This document shows, in pieces, positions 12,937-19,508 of a stretch of 26,838 nt of DNA; positions within the stretch are counted from its first letter, which is position 1, and every line of letters starts with the position of its first letter. The notes under the pieces were generated by a model. That model had not been told where the DNA came from and ran no database searches. It was given only the letters and a program-made list of their open reading frames with translations. The translations under genes were made by a program, and so were the position numbers. This DNA comes from a virus. The stretch covers positions 1 to 26,838 of the IMG/VR virus record IMGVR_UViG_3300045999_008113. One strand, 5' to 3'.

Positions 12937-12966
12937 AACGTACCGTAACAACCCGGTACGTGTCAA
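12937..12966 (-). promoter_or_regulatory. Promoter of accessory operon with inverted-repeat operator
   Basis: On the minus strand TTGACA (12966-12961) and TACGTT (12942-12937) are separated by 18 bp. The spacer is spanned by a perfect 8-bp inverted repeat ACGTACCG-n8-CGGTACGT (12961-12938), placed where a dimeric repressor would block polymerase. It reads into the gene at 12565-12918. Confidence 0.82.
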
Positions 12967-12975
12967 TGTGTTTTT

Positions 12976-14292
12976 TTACGCCGCACGTTCCGCGTCTTCA
13001 TACCGCGTCATCGGCCCGTTCCACCACACGCTAACAACCCCCGTCCTTCCGCCGCGGTTCTTCGCTACAATCAACTGAGCCTGGCCGCATCCCTCGTTAT
13101 CTTCGCTGGACTGGTCGCGATGCGGAAATACGATAACGTCTGCGTCTGCCTCAATTTGGCCAGACTCGCGCAGGTCCGACATGTTGGGTAACCTCCCCTC
13201 CTGCTCGCTCCTTCGGCTCAACTGGGCCACCATTACGCTCGTCGCCCCCAACTCCTTAGCCAAGAGCTTCCCGGCCTTTGACACGCCAGCCACTTCTTGC
13301 TCACGCGTCGAGGAACGGCTTCCAACGACGAGACCAAGGTAATCCGTAACAAATACAGCATGTTGGCCATGTTTCACATGTTTCGAATGCCAACTGCGCA
13401 CCGCAGCCTGGTACTTGTCCAGGTTCATCGAGCGGTCACACACGTAAAGCGGGATTCCAGCCACTTTGGACGCAGCTGAACTGATTCTCTGCCAGTCTCC
13501 CAGCCCCAAATCTCCTTTACCCATCGCGGTTGCGGGCACGTTGGCGAACCCTGACAGCAGCCGCTCTACCTGCTCTTGCACGGTCATTTCCAGACTCAGC
13601 AGCAGACATGGCGCCTTCTGCACCAGCGCCATGTGCGTGATGACCTGCAACGCGTAAGCCGATTTGCCGCCGCCCGGACGAGCCGCGACGACGACCTGCT
13701 GCCCAGGCCGGTAACCGCCGATTGCGTCATCGTAGGCACATATGCCAGTACGCAAGCCAGCGACCACGCCGCCCTCGACTCGCATACGTGCTCGTTCCTC
13801 GATAGCCTCCAGGGCCGTATGGAGCGCCTCCGAAAGCGCCACTGGCTCAGCCTGCCCAGGCGTCTCGATTCCCAGTACAGCGGCACGATGCTCGCCCAGG
13901 ATGCGCTCAGGGTCGGAACCGGGAGTTTGCAGCTCCTGGGACGCTTGAGAGCAAAATAAAGCCAGACGCCTTGCAAGCGCCGTTTTCCTCACGATAGCTC
14001 CGAGAGCCCGCGGAGACTCGAAACTCGCGTCCTGGGCCCAGCCAAGAAGCGTGGCGATGCTTTGCGGGTCTGTCGTGTGACCGCCAAGTACCTCACGCAG
14101 CGAAATTGGGGTCACGTCACACCCCCGCCTACGCAGTTCGCCAATCGACGCCCAGGCCGCTCTGGCCAACGGGAGCTCAAACTCCTCGGCGCCGACCGCT
14201 GCTTCATCCTGGGCCTGGGGGCGAACGAACGCCAGGCCGACGAGAGCACGTTCAGCTGGCGGGTTCGACACGGGCGTAACGCGGTCAGACAT
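12976..14292 (-). CDS. dnaB: Replicative DNA helicase, DnaB family
   Basis: A 438-residue hexameric 5'-3' helicase. Residues 10-140 form the helical N-terminal domain (NPPAERALVGLAF, the usual DnaB opening 'PxAExxLLG'). A linker precedes the RecA-like core: GLRTGICAYDDAIGGYRPGQ, Walker A ARPGGGKS (about 204-211), LLLSLEM with the catalytic Glu at about 235, Walker B-type VFVTDYLGL (about 310-318), a VSKAGKLLAKELG helix, VAQLSR and DLRESGQIEADADVI. All motifs are intact. The ATG has GGGAG 7 nt upstream and overlaps the end of the initiator-like gene by 8 nt, a lambda O-P-like or phage initiator-helicase pair. A homopolymer of seven T and the next promoter follow directly. Confidence 0.95.
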   Translation of the reverse strand: MSDRVTPVSNPPAERALVGLAFVRPQAQDEAAVGAEEFELPLARAAWASIGELRRRGCDVTPISLREVLGGHTTDPQSIATLLGWAQDASFESPRALGAIVRKTALARRLALFCSQASQELQTPGSDPERILGEHRAAVLGIETPGQAEPVALSEALHTALEAIEERARMRVEGGVVAGLRTGICAYDDAIGGYRPGQQVVVAARPGGGKSAYALQVITHMALVQKAPCLLLSLEMTVQEQVERLLSGFANVPATAMGKGDLGLGDWQRISSAASKVAGIPLYVCDRSMNLDKYQAAVRSWHSKHVKHGQHAVFVTDYLGLVVGSRSSTREQEVAGVSKAGKLLAKELGATSVMVAQLSRRSEQEGRLPNMSDLRESGQIEADADVIVFPHRDQSSEDNEGCGQAQLIVAKNRGGRTGVVSVWWNGPMTRYEDAERAA

Positions 14293-15148
14293 TGCCCGGC
14301 TCCCACTTGCCAGGAACGAACGACTTGCGCGGCTCCGGGTTCAGCAACCGCAACGGAGGGGGCGTCGGCCTGTTTGCCTGCTGCGGCTTCTGGGCGGGTG
14401 GGGGATTCTCCCAGCGGCGGTTTTGAATCCACCGATGCGCCCCGGGGAAGTACGCTTCCTCGGTGTTGGCTACCCATGCCGGCAGAGCCGAAAGAATCGC
14501 CTTGAGCGTCTCAGGGTCCTCGCAGCCCTGCTTCTTCCAGGCCGTGGCGAAGGCTGACTTGCCGGACCTGGAACGGCTCAAAGCCGGGAGGGAATTCCAG
14601 ACGCGTTCAGCGTCGGGGGAGAGCGAGGGCAATTTGCGCTTTCGTGGTTTCGAGGATTCGCCAGAATCCGACATATCTTGATCCAGATCCAGATCCAGAT
14701 CCAGATCCAGATCCAGATCAGGCGCGAGGGTCTCGCGAGGGTCTCGCGAGGGTCTCGCGAGGGTTTCTGTAACTACTTGATTTTGTTCAGTTTCGGGCGC
14801 AGGGATTCGTGGTTTACTGGGCTTGTCCACTTTTTGGTGCTTTCCCCAGTTGCGAATCTCGAAATACGACTGCCCCCTTACCTCGTAAATGGATACGAAG
14901 CGTGTTTCGACAAGCTCGCGAAGGGCTCGCGAGGCTTTCGCGAATGTCTCGCGAGGGTTGTTCTGGTCGCGCTCCATTTCATAGCGCCACACGTTGGTTG
15001 CGATGAAGGCGACTGATGCCCTTCCCCTGCCGTAGTCGTCTGCCATGAGAATCAGCCCTATAGACAGAACGCGAGCCGCATCTGATGTCCCTGCCAGCAC
15101 TTCATCTTCCAGCCACTCCGGTTTCACTGAGCGAATCCTCCCCATCAT
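14285..15148 (-). CDS. Replication initiator-like protein (winged helix)
   Basis: A 287-residue protein just upstream of DnaB. The first 110 residues (MMGRIRSVKPEWLEDEVLAG, then VWRYEMERDQNN, a helix-turn-helix with ASRALRELVETRFVSIYEV and YFEIRNWGKHQKVDKP) match the N-terminal domain of many phage replication proteins ('RxRxIKPEFxxSExL...LPDxxGR'). A low-complexity linker with Leu-Asp repeats follows (about 140-155), then a C-terminal helical domain with a WIQNRRWENP tail, the DnaT/DnaD-like layout that loads the helicase. The DNA holds two arrays of 11-bp repeats, so this gene probably contains the origin it acts on. The start overlaps the previous stop (ATGATG), with GAGGAG 8 nt upstream. 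Confidence 0.82.
   Translation of the reverse strand: MMGRIRSVKPEWLEDEVLAGTSDAARVLSIGLILMADDYGRGRASVAFIATNVWRYEMERDQNNPRETFAKASRALRELVETRFVSIYEVRGQSYFEIRNWGKHQKVDKPSKPRIPAPETEQNQVVTETLARPSRDPRETLAPDLDLDLDLDLDLDQDMSDSGESSKPRKRKLPSLSPDAERVWNSLPALSRSRSGKSAFATAWKKQGCEDPETLKAILSALPAWVANTEEAYFPGAHRWIQNRRWENPPPAQKPQQANRPTPPPLRLLNPEPRKSFVPGKWEPGNV
14681..14719. repeat. Hexanucleotide tandem repeat (ATCCAG)6
   Basis: Six perfect copies of ATCCAG plus a partial one encode Leu-Asp pairs in the linker of the initiator. It directly abuts the 11-bp repeat array and may vary in length. Confidence 0.9.
14721..14764. repeat. 11-bp iteron array I, four copies (candidate origin)
   Basis: Four consecutive copies of CTCGCGAGGGT with 11-bp period (14721-14731 degenerate, then three perfect copies to 14764). 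The period is not a multiple of three, so each copy is read in a different frame and the repeat is not caused by protein repetition. An AT-richer stretch (about 14765-14795) follows immediately, the arrangement of an iteron-type origin. Confidence 0.8.
14915..14958. repeat. 11-bp iteron array II, four degenerate copies
   Basis: Four copies with exactly 11-bp period: CTCGCGAAGGG, CTCGCGAGGCT, TTCGCGAATGT, CTCGCGAGGGT. They carry the same unit as array I, about 150 bp away in the same gene, and overlap codons of the winged-helix domain. Confidence 0.75.
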
Positions 15149-15951
15149 GACAACGACTCCTCGACGCGGCGAATAAATCTCCTGTAAGAGTTGGTCCTCT
15201 TGGCCACGTCGACCATGTGGCCTATGTCGGCACCATTGGCGACTAGATTATCCAAGTGCTCAATGACTAGGTATGGCTCTGGTATTCTTGGGCAGCGATT
15301 CCTCAAAATGCCGCGTATGTAGTACAGCTTCCGCGCGGTATCGTCGCCCTCGCTCTTCTCAATTACGCAGGCGTACCTGCCAACGCATTCAAAGAATTCG
15401 GTAAGGCTTTCTTCTGTCGCTGCGCCATCCTTGTCCCTTTTGATCTTGACGCTCGCCTCCTCTATGGCCTGAAGCAAAGTTCCAGTCTCAAATCTCTTTG
15501 CCCATTCACGCACGGTCCCTACGCCGCTTTCGCTGACCTTGCATGACGGGGCAAGGTGTCCGTTGATGTTGCTTACGATCGCTTTAACCTTGTCGTTCTC
15601 AAGCTCAAGCAGGCCATTTCGCCAGTCAATCATCATTTCAAGCTGGGCCCGCCGCTCGTTCAATTCTTCCAGCTGCGCCCTTTGCCGTGACAGCACTGAA
15701 TTGTCATCGAGTTCGCGTGCCCCCTTTCCAAGGTTGCACTCGGAACAAGACGTAATCAGGTTCAATAGGTCATTGTCGCCCTTCTTCGCAACCGGCTTTA
15801 TGTGGTCAACATGAAGCGTCACCTCAGGTGACTTTCCCCCACAGTATTGGCACGTAAACGAGTCGCGCTTGAACACCTCAAACCTGAGCTTCCCGCCAAT
15901 CGGCTTCCTTTCACTCACTACGCTCTCGTAACGCCCCTTGCTCACTCGCAT
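15145..15951 (-). CDS. HNH endonuclease-domain protein, 268 aa
   Basis: Residues about 15-80 form an HNH nuclease: LRFEVFKRDSFTCQYCG with the first Cys pair, LHVDHIKPVAKKG with the catalytic His, then NLITSCSECNLGKGAREL with the second Cys pair. A charged coiled coil follows (QRAQLEELNERRAQLEMM, about 85-105) and then a helical C-terminal domain that I cannot name. Standalone homing enzymes are usually shorter, and the gene sits in line within the replication operon, coupled to the initiator by overlap, so a replication or genome-processing role is as likely as homing. The start at 15951 has GAGGAG upstream; the longer frame would overlap the previous gene. Confidence 0.82.
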   Translation of the reverse strand: MRVSKGRYESVVSERKPIGGKLRFEVFKRDSFTCQYCGGKSPEVTLHVDHIKPVAKKGDNDLLNLITSCSECNLGKGARELDDNSVLSRQRAQLEELNERRAQLEMMIDWRNGLLELENDKVKAIVSNINGHLAPSCKVSESGVGTVREWAKRFETGTLLQAIEEASVKIKRDKDGAATEESLTEFFECVGRYACVIEKSEGDDTARKLYYIRGILRNRCPRIPEPYLVIEHLDNLVANGADIGHMVDVAKRTNSYRRFIRRVEESLS

Positions 15952-15953
15952 GA

Positions 15954-16190
15954 CTACTCCTCCTCCGTGAGCTTCTCGCACCATTCCAGGTGTGGCACGA
16001 GCGCCACAATCGAGCCGTTGACCATCACTGCCCAATGCGGTTCGTCTACCCGCTTCGATGCGAATCCGCCCAAACAGGGCATGGTCACATAGTCACCTGC
16101 GTGCACGTATCTCACTGACACGATTTGGTCATCGTCGTGAGCTTTCTTCGTCTGCTCGTTTCCACGGTCTCGGGATTTCGATTGGCTCAT
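15954..16190 (-). CDS. Hypothetical small protein, 78 aa
   Basis: A hydrophilic N-terminus (SQSKSRDRGNEQTKKAHDDDQ) is followed by a beta-rich core (VSVRYVHAGDYVTMPCLGG, HWAVMVNGSIVALVP) and an acidic end (LEWCEKLTEEE). The core may be a small barrel. It overlaps the gene before it by 62 nt; the start is uncertain between ATG at 16199 and at 16190. The later one is given because GGAG lies 9 nt before it. Stop to next start is 2 nt, so it is coupled to the HNH gene. Function unknown. Confidence 0.6.
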   Translation of the reverse strand: MSQSKSRDRGNEQTKKAHDDDQIVSVRYVHAGDYVTMPCLGGFASKRVDEPHWAVMVNGSIVALVPHLEWCEKLTEEE

Positions 16191-16377
16191 TTCGGTCATC
16201 TCCGTCAAGTCTCCCCCATGGGTCCGGCTCACTTGAGCGCATTGTTACGCGGTAGGTCTTACCGTCCGAACCCGTTACGTACTGTCCGATCAGTTTGTCG
16301 CCCTTCGCCGCCTTGCCAGCCCGTTCGTTGGCCTGGTCCGGCGGCTCGAAGCGCTCGTCAAATAGCGAGACTGTCAA
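16129..16377 (-). CDS. Hypothetical small protein, 82 aa, TTG start
   Basis: The product is hydrophilic (SLFDERFEPPDQANERAGK, GDKLIGQYVTGSDGKTYRVT, then a proline/arginine-rich tail). The middle may be a small beta segment. The apparent start is TTG at 16377, within the end of the upstream gene, with only a weak SD, so the N-terminus is uncertain. It overlaps the preceding gene by 20 nt and the following by 62 nt, unusual even for this compact genome. No function is proposed. Confidence 0.5.
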   Translation of the reverse strand: MTVSLFDERFEPPDQANERAGKAAKGDKLIGQYVTGSDGKTYRVTMRSSEPDPWGRLDGDDRNEPIEIPRPWKRADEESSRR

Positions 16378-17068
16378 CTCGCTTTACCGCCATGGCTTCG
16401 TCGGCAATGCGCTTGGCGATTGCTTCGAGCTTAGGGTCATGAGCGCACTTGTAAACGAACGCTCTTGGGCGCGGTAGGTTCATCGTCTCCCCGGCGTCGT
16501 GCGGCGTTATCCCGTACACCAGGCAAATGGCGCGTACCGCTACCGCCCTTGCGTTCGTAACCTTTGCGGTAGAACGCTGGAAGCCCTCATAGGCCATTGC
16601 CTGCTCTGACACTCCGAATTCCTCGCACGCCGCCCTGATTATGTTTTCTATGCCGCCAGCCAGCACAATGGCGTTGCGCTTGGCGACGCTGGCCCCCCAC
16701 AACTGGGAGGAAATGTCATCGACCACTCGCATAAGGTCCGGTGTACATCCGACCCTCGCAACGTGGTCCATTGCGTTCTTGTAGCACTTGTACCCAAGTC
16801 TCCGCGCCGCGCTCGCAAGGTTCCCGTTGTCGTGTCTACGCATGAGGTAGAGCGCAACGGCCCGAGCTTGCACAATCGTGCGTACCTTCCTCGGCGAGCG
16901 GAGCAGCTTTCGCGGCAAGTTGAACGCCTCGCATACCGCCTTCTCGATAAGCGCCGGTCTGTGGTCGAGCGACAATGCGCTATCGATCGCACCGTCTATC
17001 CCAAGGCCAGCGAGTAAGCCGTCTGCCACAGACGACAACACATGCTCCGAGACTAATTCGGCGCGCAT
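16358..17068 (-). CDS. Protein with two DnaA domain-IV-like DNA-binding modules
   Basis: A 236-residue protein. Residues about 41-115 (IEKAVCEAFNLPRKLLRSPR, VRTIVQARAVALYLMRRH, LASAARRLGYKCYKNAMDHV) match the DnaA C-terminal domain: basic loop, helix with xxARxxAxYLxR, then a helix-turn-helix ending xxGxxxxxAxxHV. Residues about 139-222 repeat the outline (IENIIRAACEEFGVSEQAM, KVTNARAVAVRAICLVYG, a proline-rich loop and a final helix). There is no AAA+ domain. The sequence therefore suggests a DNA-binding factor that could recognise DnaA-box-like sites or the phage's own repeats and help replication start or copy control. The ATG at 17068 has GGGAGG 7 nt upstream. Confidence 0.68.
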   Translation of the reverse strand: MRAELVSEHVLSSVADGLLAGLGIDGAIDSALSLDHRPALIEKAVCEAFNLPRKLLRSPRKVRTIVQARAVALYLMRRHDNGNLASAARRLGYKCYKNAMDHVARVGCTPDLMRVVDDISSQLWGASVAKRNAIVLAGGIENIIRAACEEFGVSEQAMAYEGFQRSTAKVTNARAVAVRAICLVYGITPHDAGETMNLPRPRAFVYKCAHDPKLEAIAKRIADEAMAVKRVDSLAI

Positions 17069-17322
17069 TGACGGGCCTCCCTGAGTGCGTTCTTGACCAT
17101 GCTCCTCCCAAGCTCTTCCAGGGCCTCCGAGCAAAGCGCCATTTCGGACATGAGCTCGTCTCGGAACTTAGGCATGTCGCCTTCATCCACCGCTGTGACC
17201 GCGTCTGCCAGCGCGCCACAAAGAGCATCCACGTTCTCGTAATTGCGCAAGACCGCCTGCCGCTGCAAATCCTTGCGAATACGCACTGCAATCGATACGA
17301 ACAGCGCAGACTTAGACGTCAT
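17053..17322 (-). CDS. Helical hypothetical protein, 89 aa
   Basis: The sequence is mostly helical (SALFVSIAVRIRKDLQRQAV, VDALCGALADAVTAVDEG, KFRDELMSEMALCSEALEEL). It reads as a small helical bundle with no motif that I recognise. The ATG overlaps the preceding stop as ATGA and its end overlaps the following gene by 16 nt. It is one of the small genes upstream of the DnaA-like protein in the replication operon. Confidence 0.65.
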   Translation of the reverse strand: MTSKSALFVSIAVRIRKDLQRQAVLRNYENVDALCGALADAVTAVDEGDMPKFRDELMSEMALCSEALEELGRSMVKNALREARQCAPN

Positions 17323-17606
17323 GACTCACCTCCCCATGACATGTACAGGTAACAGCCGCTCGTGTTGATGCCTGTCGACGCCGAGAATCCGCGGCGCGTC
17401 AGTTCCTTTGCGATGATTTTGTATAGGCCCATGTCGCCCTCTGGGAAGCCCATCGAGACGCTAGAGCGGCCCGTAGAAGCGTTTGACATGGCAACGTTTA
17501 GCGCGTCATGTAGCAGGGCCGAGGCGTTCTTTTCGGCATTGTCGTTCGTCACTTTCCTGACCTTCTCCACGTCAACGTCTTGTCTAACGTTTTTCAGCGC
17601 ATCCAT
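17319..17606 (-). CDS. Small alpha/beta protein, paralogue of plus-strand gene 25220-25492
   Basis: A 95-residue protein. Residues about 28-92 align with the only plus-strand gene: both have ALLH, then an A-S dipeptide, SV followed by a strand and P, a helix ending L-x-x-x-GF-x-A-S/T, and a final strand ending in x-x-W (YLYMSW here, FIRINW there). The layout (helix, strand, helix, two strands) is found in small phage proteins of unknown function. The start at 17606 has GAGGT 6 nt upstream; earlier starts would run deep into the preceding gene, which it overlaps by 13 nt. It is ATGA-coupled to the next gene. Confidence 0.72.
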   Translation of the reverse strand: MDALKNVRQDVDVEKVRKVTNDNAEKNASALLHDALNVAMSNASTGRSSVSMGFPEGDMGLYKIIAKELTRRGFSASTGINTSGCYLYMSWGGES

Positions 17607-18022
17607 GGGTTTACCTCGCTGTTGTATTGTTCGAGTACGGTACGGAGAAACTCCGACGCCATTGCTTGTTCGCCTTCTCCCCACACGAGTTCGCCGTCCA
17701 CCAACACGTCCGCTACTGACACGACAATCGTAGGAATCTTAAGGACGCCCGCTTCGTTGCGTTCGTCGACGCACCCCGTTGAGTGGTCATTGGCTGAAAA
17801 CAGCGCGTCGCATGTGCGCATCTCGTCAAGCGTAAACGCATACCATTCCTGTGGCGAAAGCGTGCCCTCGATGCCGCGTCCCATGAGATGTGGAACGACT
17901 GCCCAGCCTAGCCCAGTCTCATTGATCCATGCCCCCATCGCAACAGCCCTTTTGATATTCGCCTCAACCTCGTACCAACTTGAGCCCGAATACCTCGCGC
18001 AAACGTAAATCCTCGGTTTCAT
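17594..18022 (-). CDS. DUF4406/nucleoside deoxyribosyltransferase-like protein
   Basis: A 142-residue protein with the pattern of a Rossmann-like nucleoside-2-deoxyribosyltransferase-related family: KPRIYVCARYSG at the N-terminus, a helix with EVEANIKRAVAMGAW, VVPHLMGRGI with the PH motif, SPQEWYAFTLDEMRTCDALF and a helix after DHSTGCVDERNEA with the putative acidic residue. These phage proteins may act on nucleotides or nucleotide sugars, but the activity is unproven. The ATG at 18022 overlaps the preceding stop as ATGA and has GAAGG 3 nt before it; an earlier start would overlap the preceding gene completely. Confidence 0.75.
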   Translation of the reverse strand: MKPRIYVCARYSGSSWYEVEANIKRAVAMGAWINETGLGWAVVPHLMGRGIEGTLSPQEWYAFTLDEMRTCDALFSANDHSTGCVDERNEAGVLKIPTIVVSVADVLVDGELVWGEGEQAMASEFLRTVLEQYNSEVNPWMR

Positions 18023-18252
18023 TGACCTTCTTCTTCTGCCAGTTCCCCGGCTGCTATTAGAACATCGTATGGCTCGGTGCTGTCGATGTTGCACCTTGCC
18101 CAAATTGCTCGTATGTAATGCATTGCGTCCGCAGTTGGCCTGCATGTTTCCGCCAGCGCCTGCTCTTCTGTTAGTGCCCTCCATGACCCTTCTCGAATGT
18201 ACGACGCCGCTTCGAAAAGCTGCGTACTTACCCTAGAATCCCAGCTGCCCAT
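18019..18252 (-). CDS. Hypothetical small acidic protein, 77 aa
   Basis: The product is mainly helical (STQLFEAASYIREGSWRAL, EEQALAETCRPTADAMHYI in part, IRAIWARCN) with an acidic end (AAGELAEEEGQ). No motif was recognised. It starts 25 nt inside the end of the preceding 57-aa gene, with AGGG about 10 nt upstream, and is ATGA-coupled to the deoxyribosyltransferase-like gene. Its order suggests an early gene of the replication operon. Confidence 0.62.
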   Translation of the reverse strand: MGSWDSRVSTQLFEAASYIREGSWRALTEEQALAETCRPTADAMHYIRAIWARCNIDSTEPYDVLIAAGELAEEEGQ

Positions 18253-18401
18253 GCGTAGTCATCCCTGTACTCGTCCGCCCTAGGGTCGCCCGTAAGAGCG
18301 GCTTTAATCCAGCGCGCTTTCAGTCGATAGACGGCGCTCTGTACCTCGGGCTCAAAGCGTGTAGATTCGGTTTCGTCTTCCTCGTTTTGTACCGTTGTCA
18401 T
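18228..18401 (-). CDS. Small hypothetical protein, 57 aa, leads replication operon
   Basis: An ATG at 18401 opens a 57-codon frame. The product has an acidic start (VQNEEDETESTRFEPEVQS) and then a helix with AVYRLKARWIKAALTG followed by DEYRDDYAWAAGILG. The gene lies directly behind promoter 18409-18437, with just 7 nt between the -10 box and ATG and no SD, so its mRNA may be leaderless. It overlaps the following gene by 25 nt. Codon usage and the conserved-looking helix make it plausible, but no family is recognised. Confidence 0.6.
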   Translation of the reverse strand: MTTVQNEEDETESTRFEPEVQSAVYRLKARWIKAALTGDPRADEYRDDYAWAAGILG

Positions 18402-18408
18402 ACGCCAA

Positions 18409-18437
18409 ACGTTACCCCGCTATGAACGGAATGGCAA
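18409..18437 (-). promoter_or_regulatory. Promoter of replication operon
   Basis: On the minus strand TTGCCA (18437-18432), a 17-bp spacer and TAACGT (18414-18409), followed by 7 nt and then ATG. A CGGTAC element lies just inside the gene (18389-18394). This appears to be the only promoter ahead of the genes from 18401 down to DnaB. Confidence 0.6.
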
Positions 18438-18472
18438 TAGCGATTCCGTCATTAGTGACGATTTCCCGTCAC
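18427..18472. repeat. Two small inverted repeats next to integrase
   Basis: CGGAAT-n10-ATTCCG (18427-18448) and GTGACG-ATTTCC-CGTCAC (18455-18472) stand side by side between the integrase terminator and the replication promoter. They could be integrase core sites (attP) or operators. Confidence 0.5.
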
Positions 18473-18474
18473 CG

Positions 18475-18506
18475 AAAAAAGGAAAAGCCCCGACGCTTGC
18501 GGGGCT
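18475..18506 (-). terminator. Rho-independent terminator after integrase
   Basis: On the minus strand AGCCCCG, loop CAAGCGT, CGGGGCT, then TTTTCCTTTTTT. It follows the integrase stop by about 30 bp. Confidence 0.88.
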
Positions 18507-18536
18507 CTTCGTGCGGACGCGGTGCTTATGCCGGCG

Positions 18537-19469
18537 TCATCTTCTCAACCTTTCCGCTTGTTTCAGTAAGTGTTTCCGCGTTCCCCTGACGTATTTGCGG
18601 GCCATGCCAACATCGGCCCAGCCCATCGCTTGGCACAGCTCAAACTCACCGTAACCCTTTTCCAGTGCGAGCCTAGTAGCCAGTGTGTGCCGCATCGAAT
18701 ACAGAAGCGGCGGTGTTCCGTCGTCGTTGTTGGCCAACCCAGAAGCCTCGGCGCACTTCCGCCAACCCTGTTCGAGCGACGACAGCGACGCGTGCTTGCC
18801 AGGGTCGCGCGGTGACTCAAGTAGGAACATGCTGCCGCGGCTTGGCACCTGGGCGAGCGCCGCGACGGCTTCTGGCTGTAGAACGCAATCCCTGGCCGTC
18901 CCGGTCTTCGCAACGTCATCGGGCACATGGAGCACGCCAAACGCGTCCAGGTCTCGCTTGCGAGAGCGCAGGAGCTCTATCGGCCGAATCCCGGTCCAGC
19001 GCATGACGGACACGACGGCGAAGGTCCTGACGTCCCCCAAGAGCTTGGCCACGCGCAGGACACCGTCAATCTCAGCATCCGTGTAGACCCTGTCCCTGGT
19101 CCCTTGGCGCGCTCCACTTTCCCATCCTGCGAGTGGCGAGTATGGCAGCTTGCGGCGTCTCACGGCCCATGTCAGCGCGGTACCGAGCGCGGTGATTTCC
19201 TGCGCCGCCGTGCCGCGAGACACGCCTTCGTCCTCGCGCTTGTCGAGGTATTCGTCTGCCACGTCGTGGCTGACTTGAATCGCCTGCACGTCTCCAAGGT
19301 GACGCACGACTGAGCGCAATCGAGACGCCACGGCTCGCATCGAGCTGTCACGGACGCGGCCATGCTTGTGCGCGAGGTAGTCCGCCACGAGCTTAGACGC
19401 CGAAAACGACGAACCCTCCACGTTTCCGAGGAGGGCCGCCACTTGGGTTAGTATCTCCTGCGTGTTCAT
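18537..19469 (-). CDS. int: Tyrosine recombinase/integrase
   Basis: A 310-residue site-specific recombinase. Residues about 15-115 form the SAM-like core-binding domain (YLAHKHGRVRDSSM, GTAAQEITALGTALTWAVRR). The catalytic domain has TGIRPIELL (R162), the beta-hairpin lysine in VAKTGTA (K188), YSMRHTLAT (R260, H261), GWAD (W284) and the nucleophile in RKYVRG (Y293). The usual histidine of HxxR is a tyrosine at 257; otherwise all catalytic positions are filled. The ATG at 19469 is chosen; a TTG at 19508 would read through the promoter and lacks an SD. The mRNA leader would be only a few nt. A tyrosine integrase implies a temperate phase. Confidence 0.9.
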   Translation of the reverse strand: MNTQEILTQVAALLGNVEGSSFSASKLVADYLAHKHGRVRDSSMRAVASRLRSVVRHLGDVQAIQVSHDVADEYLDKREDEGVSRGTAAQEITALGTALTWAVRRRKLPYSPLAGWESGARQGTRDRVYTDAEIDGVLRVAKLLGDVRTFAVVSVMRWTGIRPIELLRSRKRDLDAFGVLHVPDDVAKTGTARDCVLQPEAVAALAQVPSRGSMFLLESPRDPGKHASLSSLEQGWRKCAEASGLANNDDGTPPLLYSMRHTLATRLALEKGYGEFELCQAMGWADVGMARKYVRGTRKHLLKQAERLRR

Positions 19470-19479
19470 CGCAGAAGAG

Positions 19480-19508
19480 AACGTATCAAATCGGTACGTT
19501 ATGCGCAA
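19480..19508 (-). promoter_or_regulatory. Integrase promoter with inverted repeat
   Basis: On the minus strand TTGCGC (19508-19503), a 17-bp spacer and TACGTT (19485-19480), which leaves 10 nt to the integrase ATG and no SD. The inverted repeat AACGTA-n9-TACGTT covers the spacer and -10 box and carries CGTACCG. Confidence 0.6.

Noticed and set aside
12166-12948. Long plus-strand Arg/Ser/Cys frame opposite the Gly-X repeat.
   Set aside because: It is an antisense product of the GCC-based repeat and has no ribosome site. The minus-strand gene fits the operon.
14681-14719. Hexanucleotide repeat as part of the origin iterons.
   Set aside because: Its period is a multiple of three and it encodes a simple Leu-Asp linker, so coding slippage explains it; only the 11-bp arrays need another explanation.
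18440-18480. Possible CRISPR-like or tRNA structure near the small inverted repeats.
   Set aside because: Only two short inverted repeats, no regular repeat-spacer order and no tRNA arms. No CRISPR array or tRNA was found in the window.
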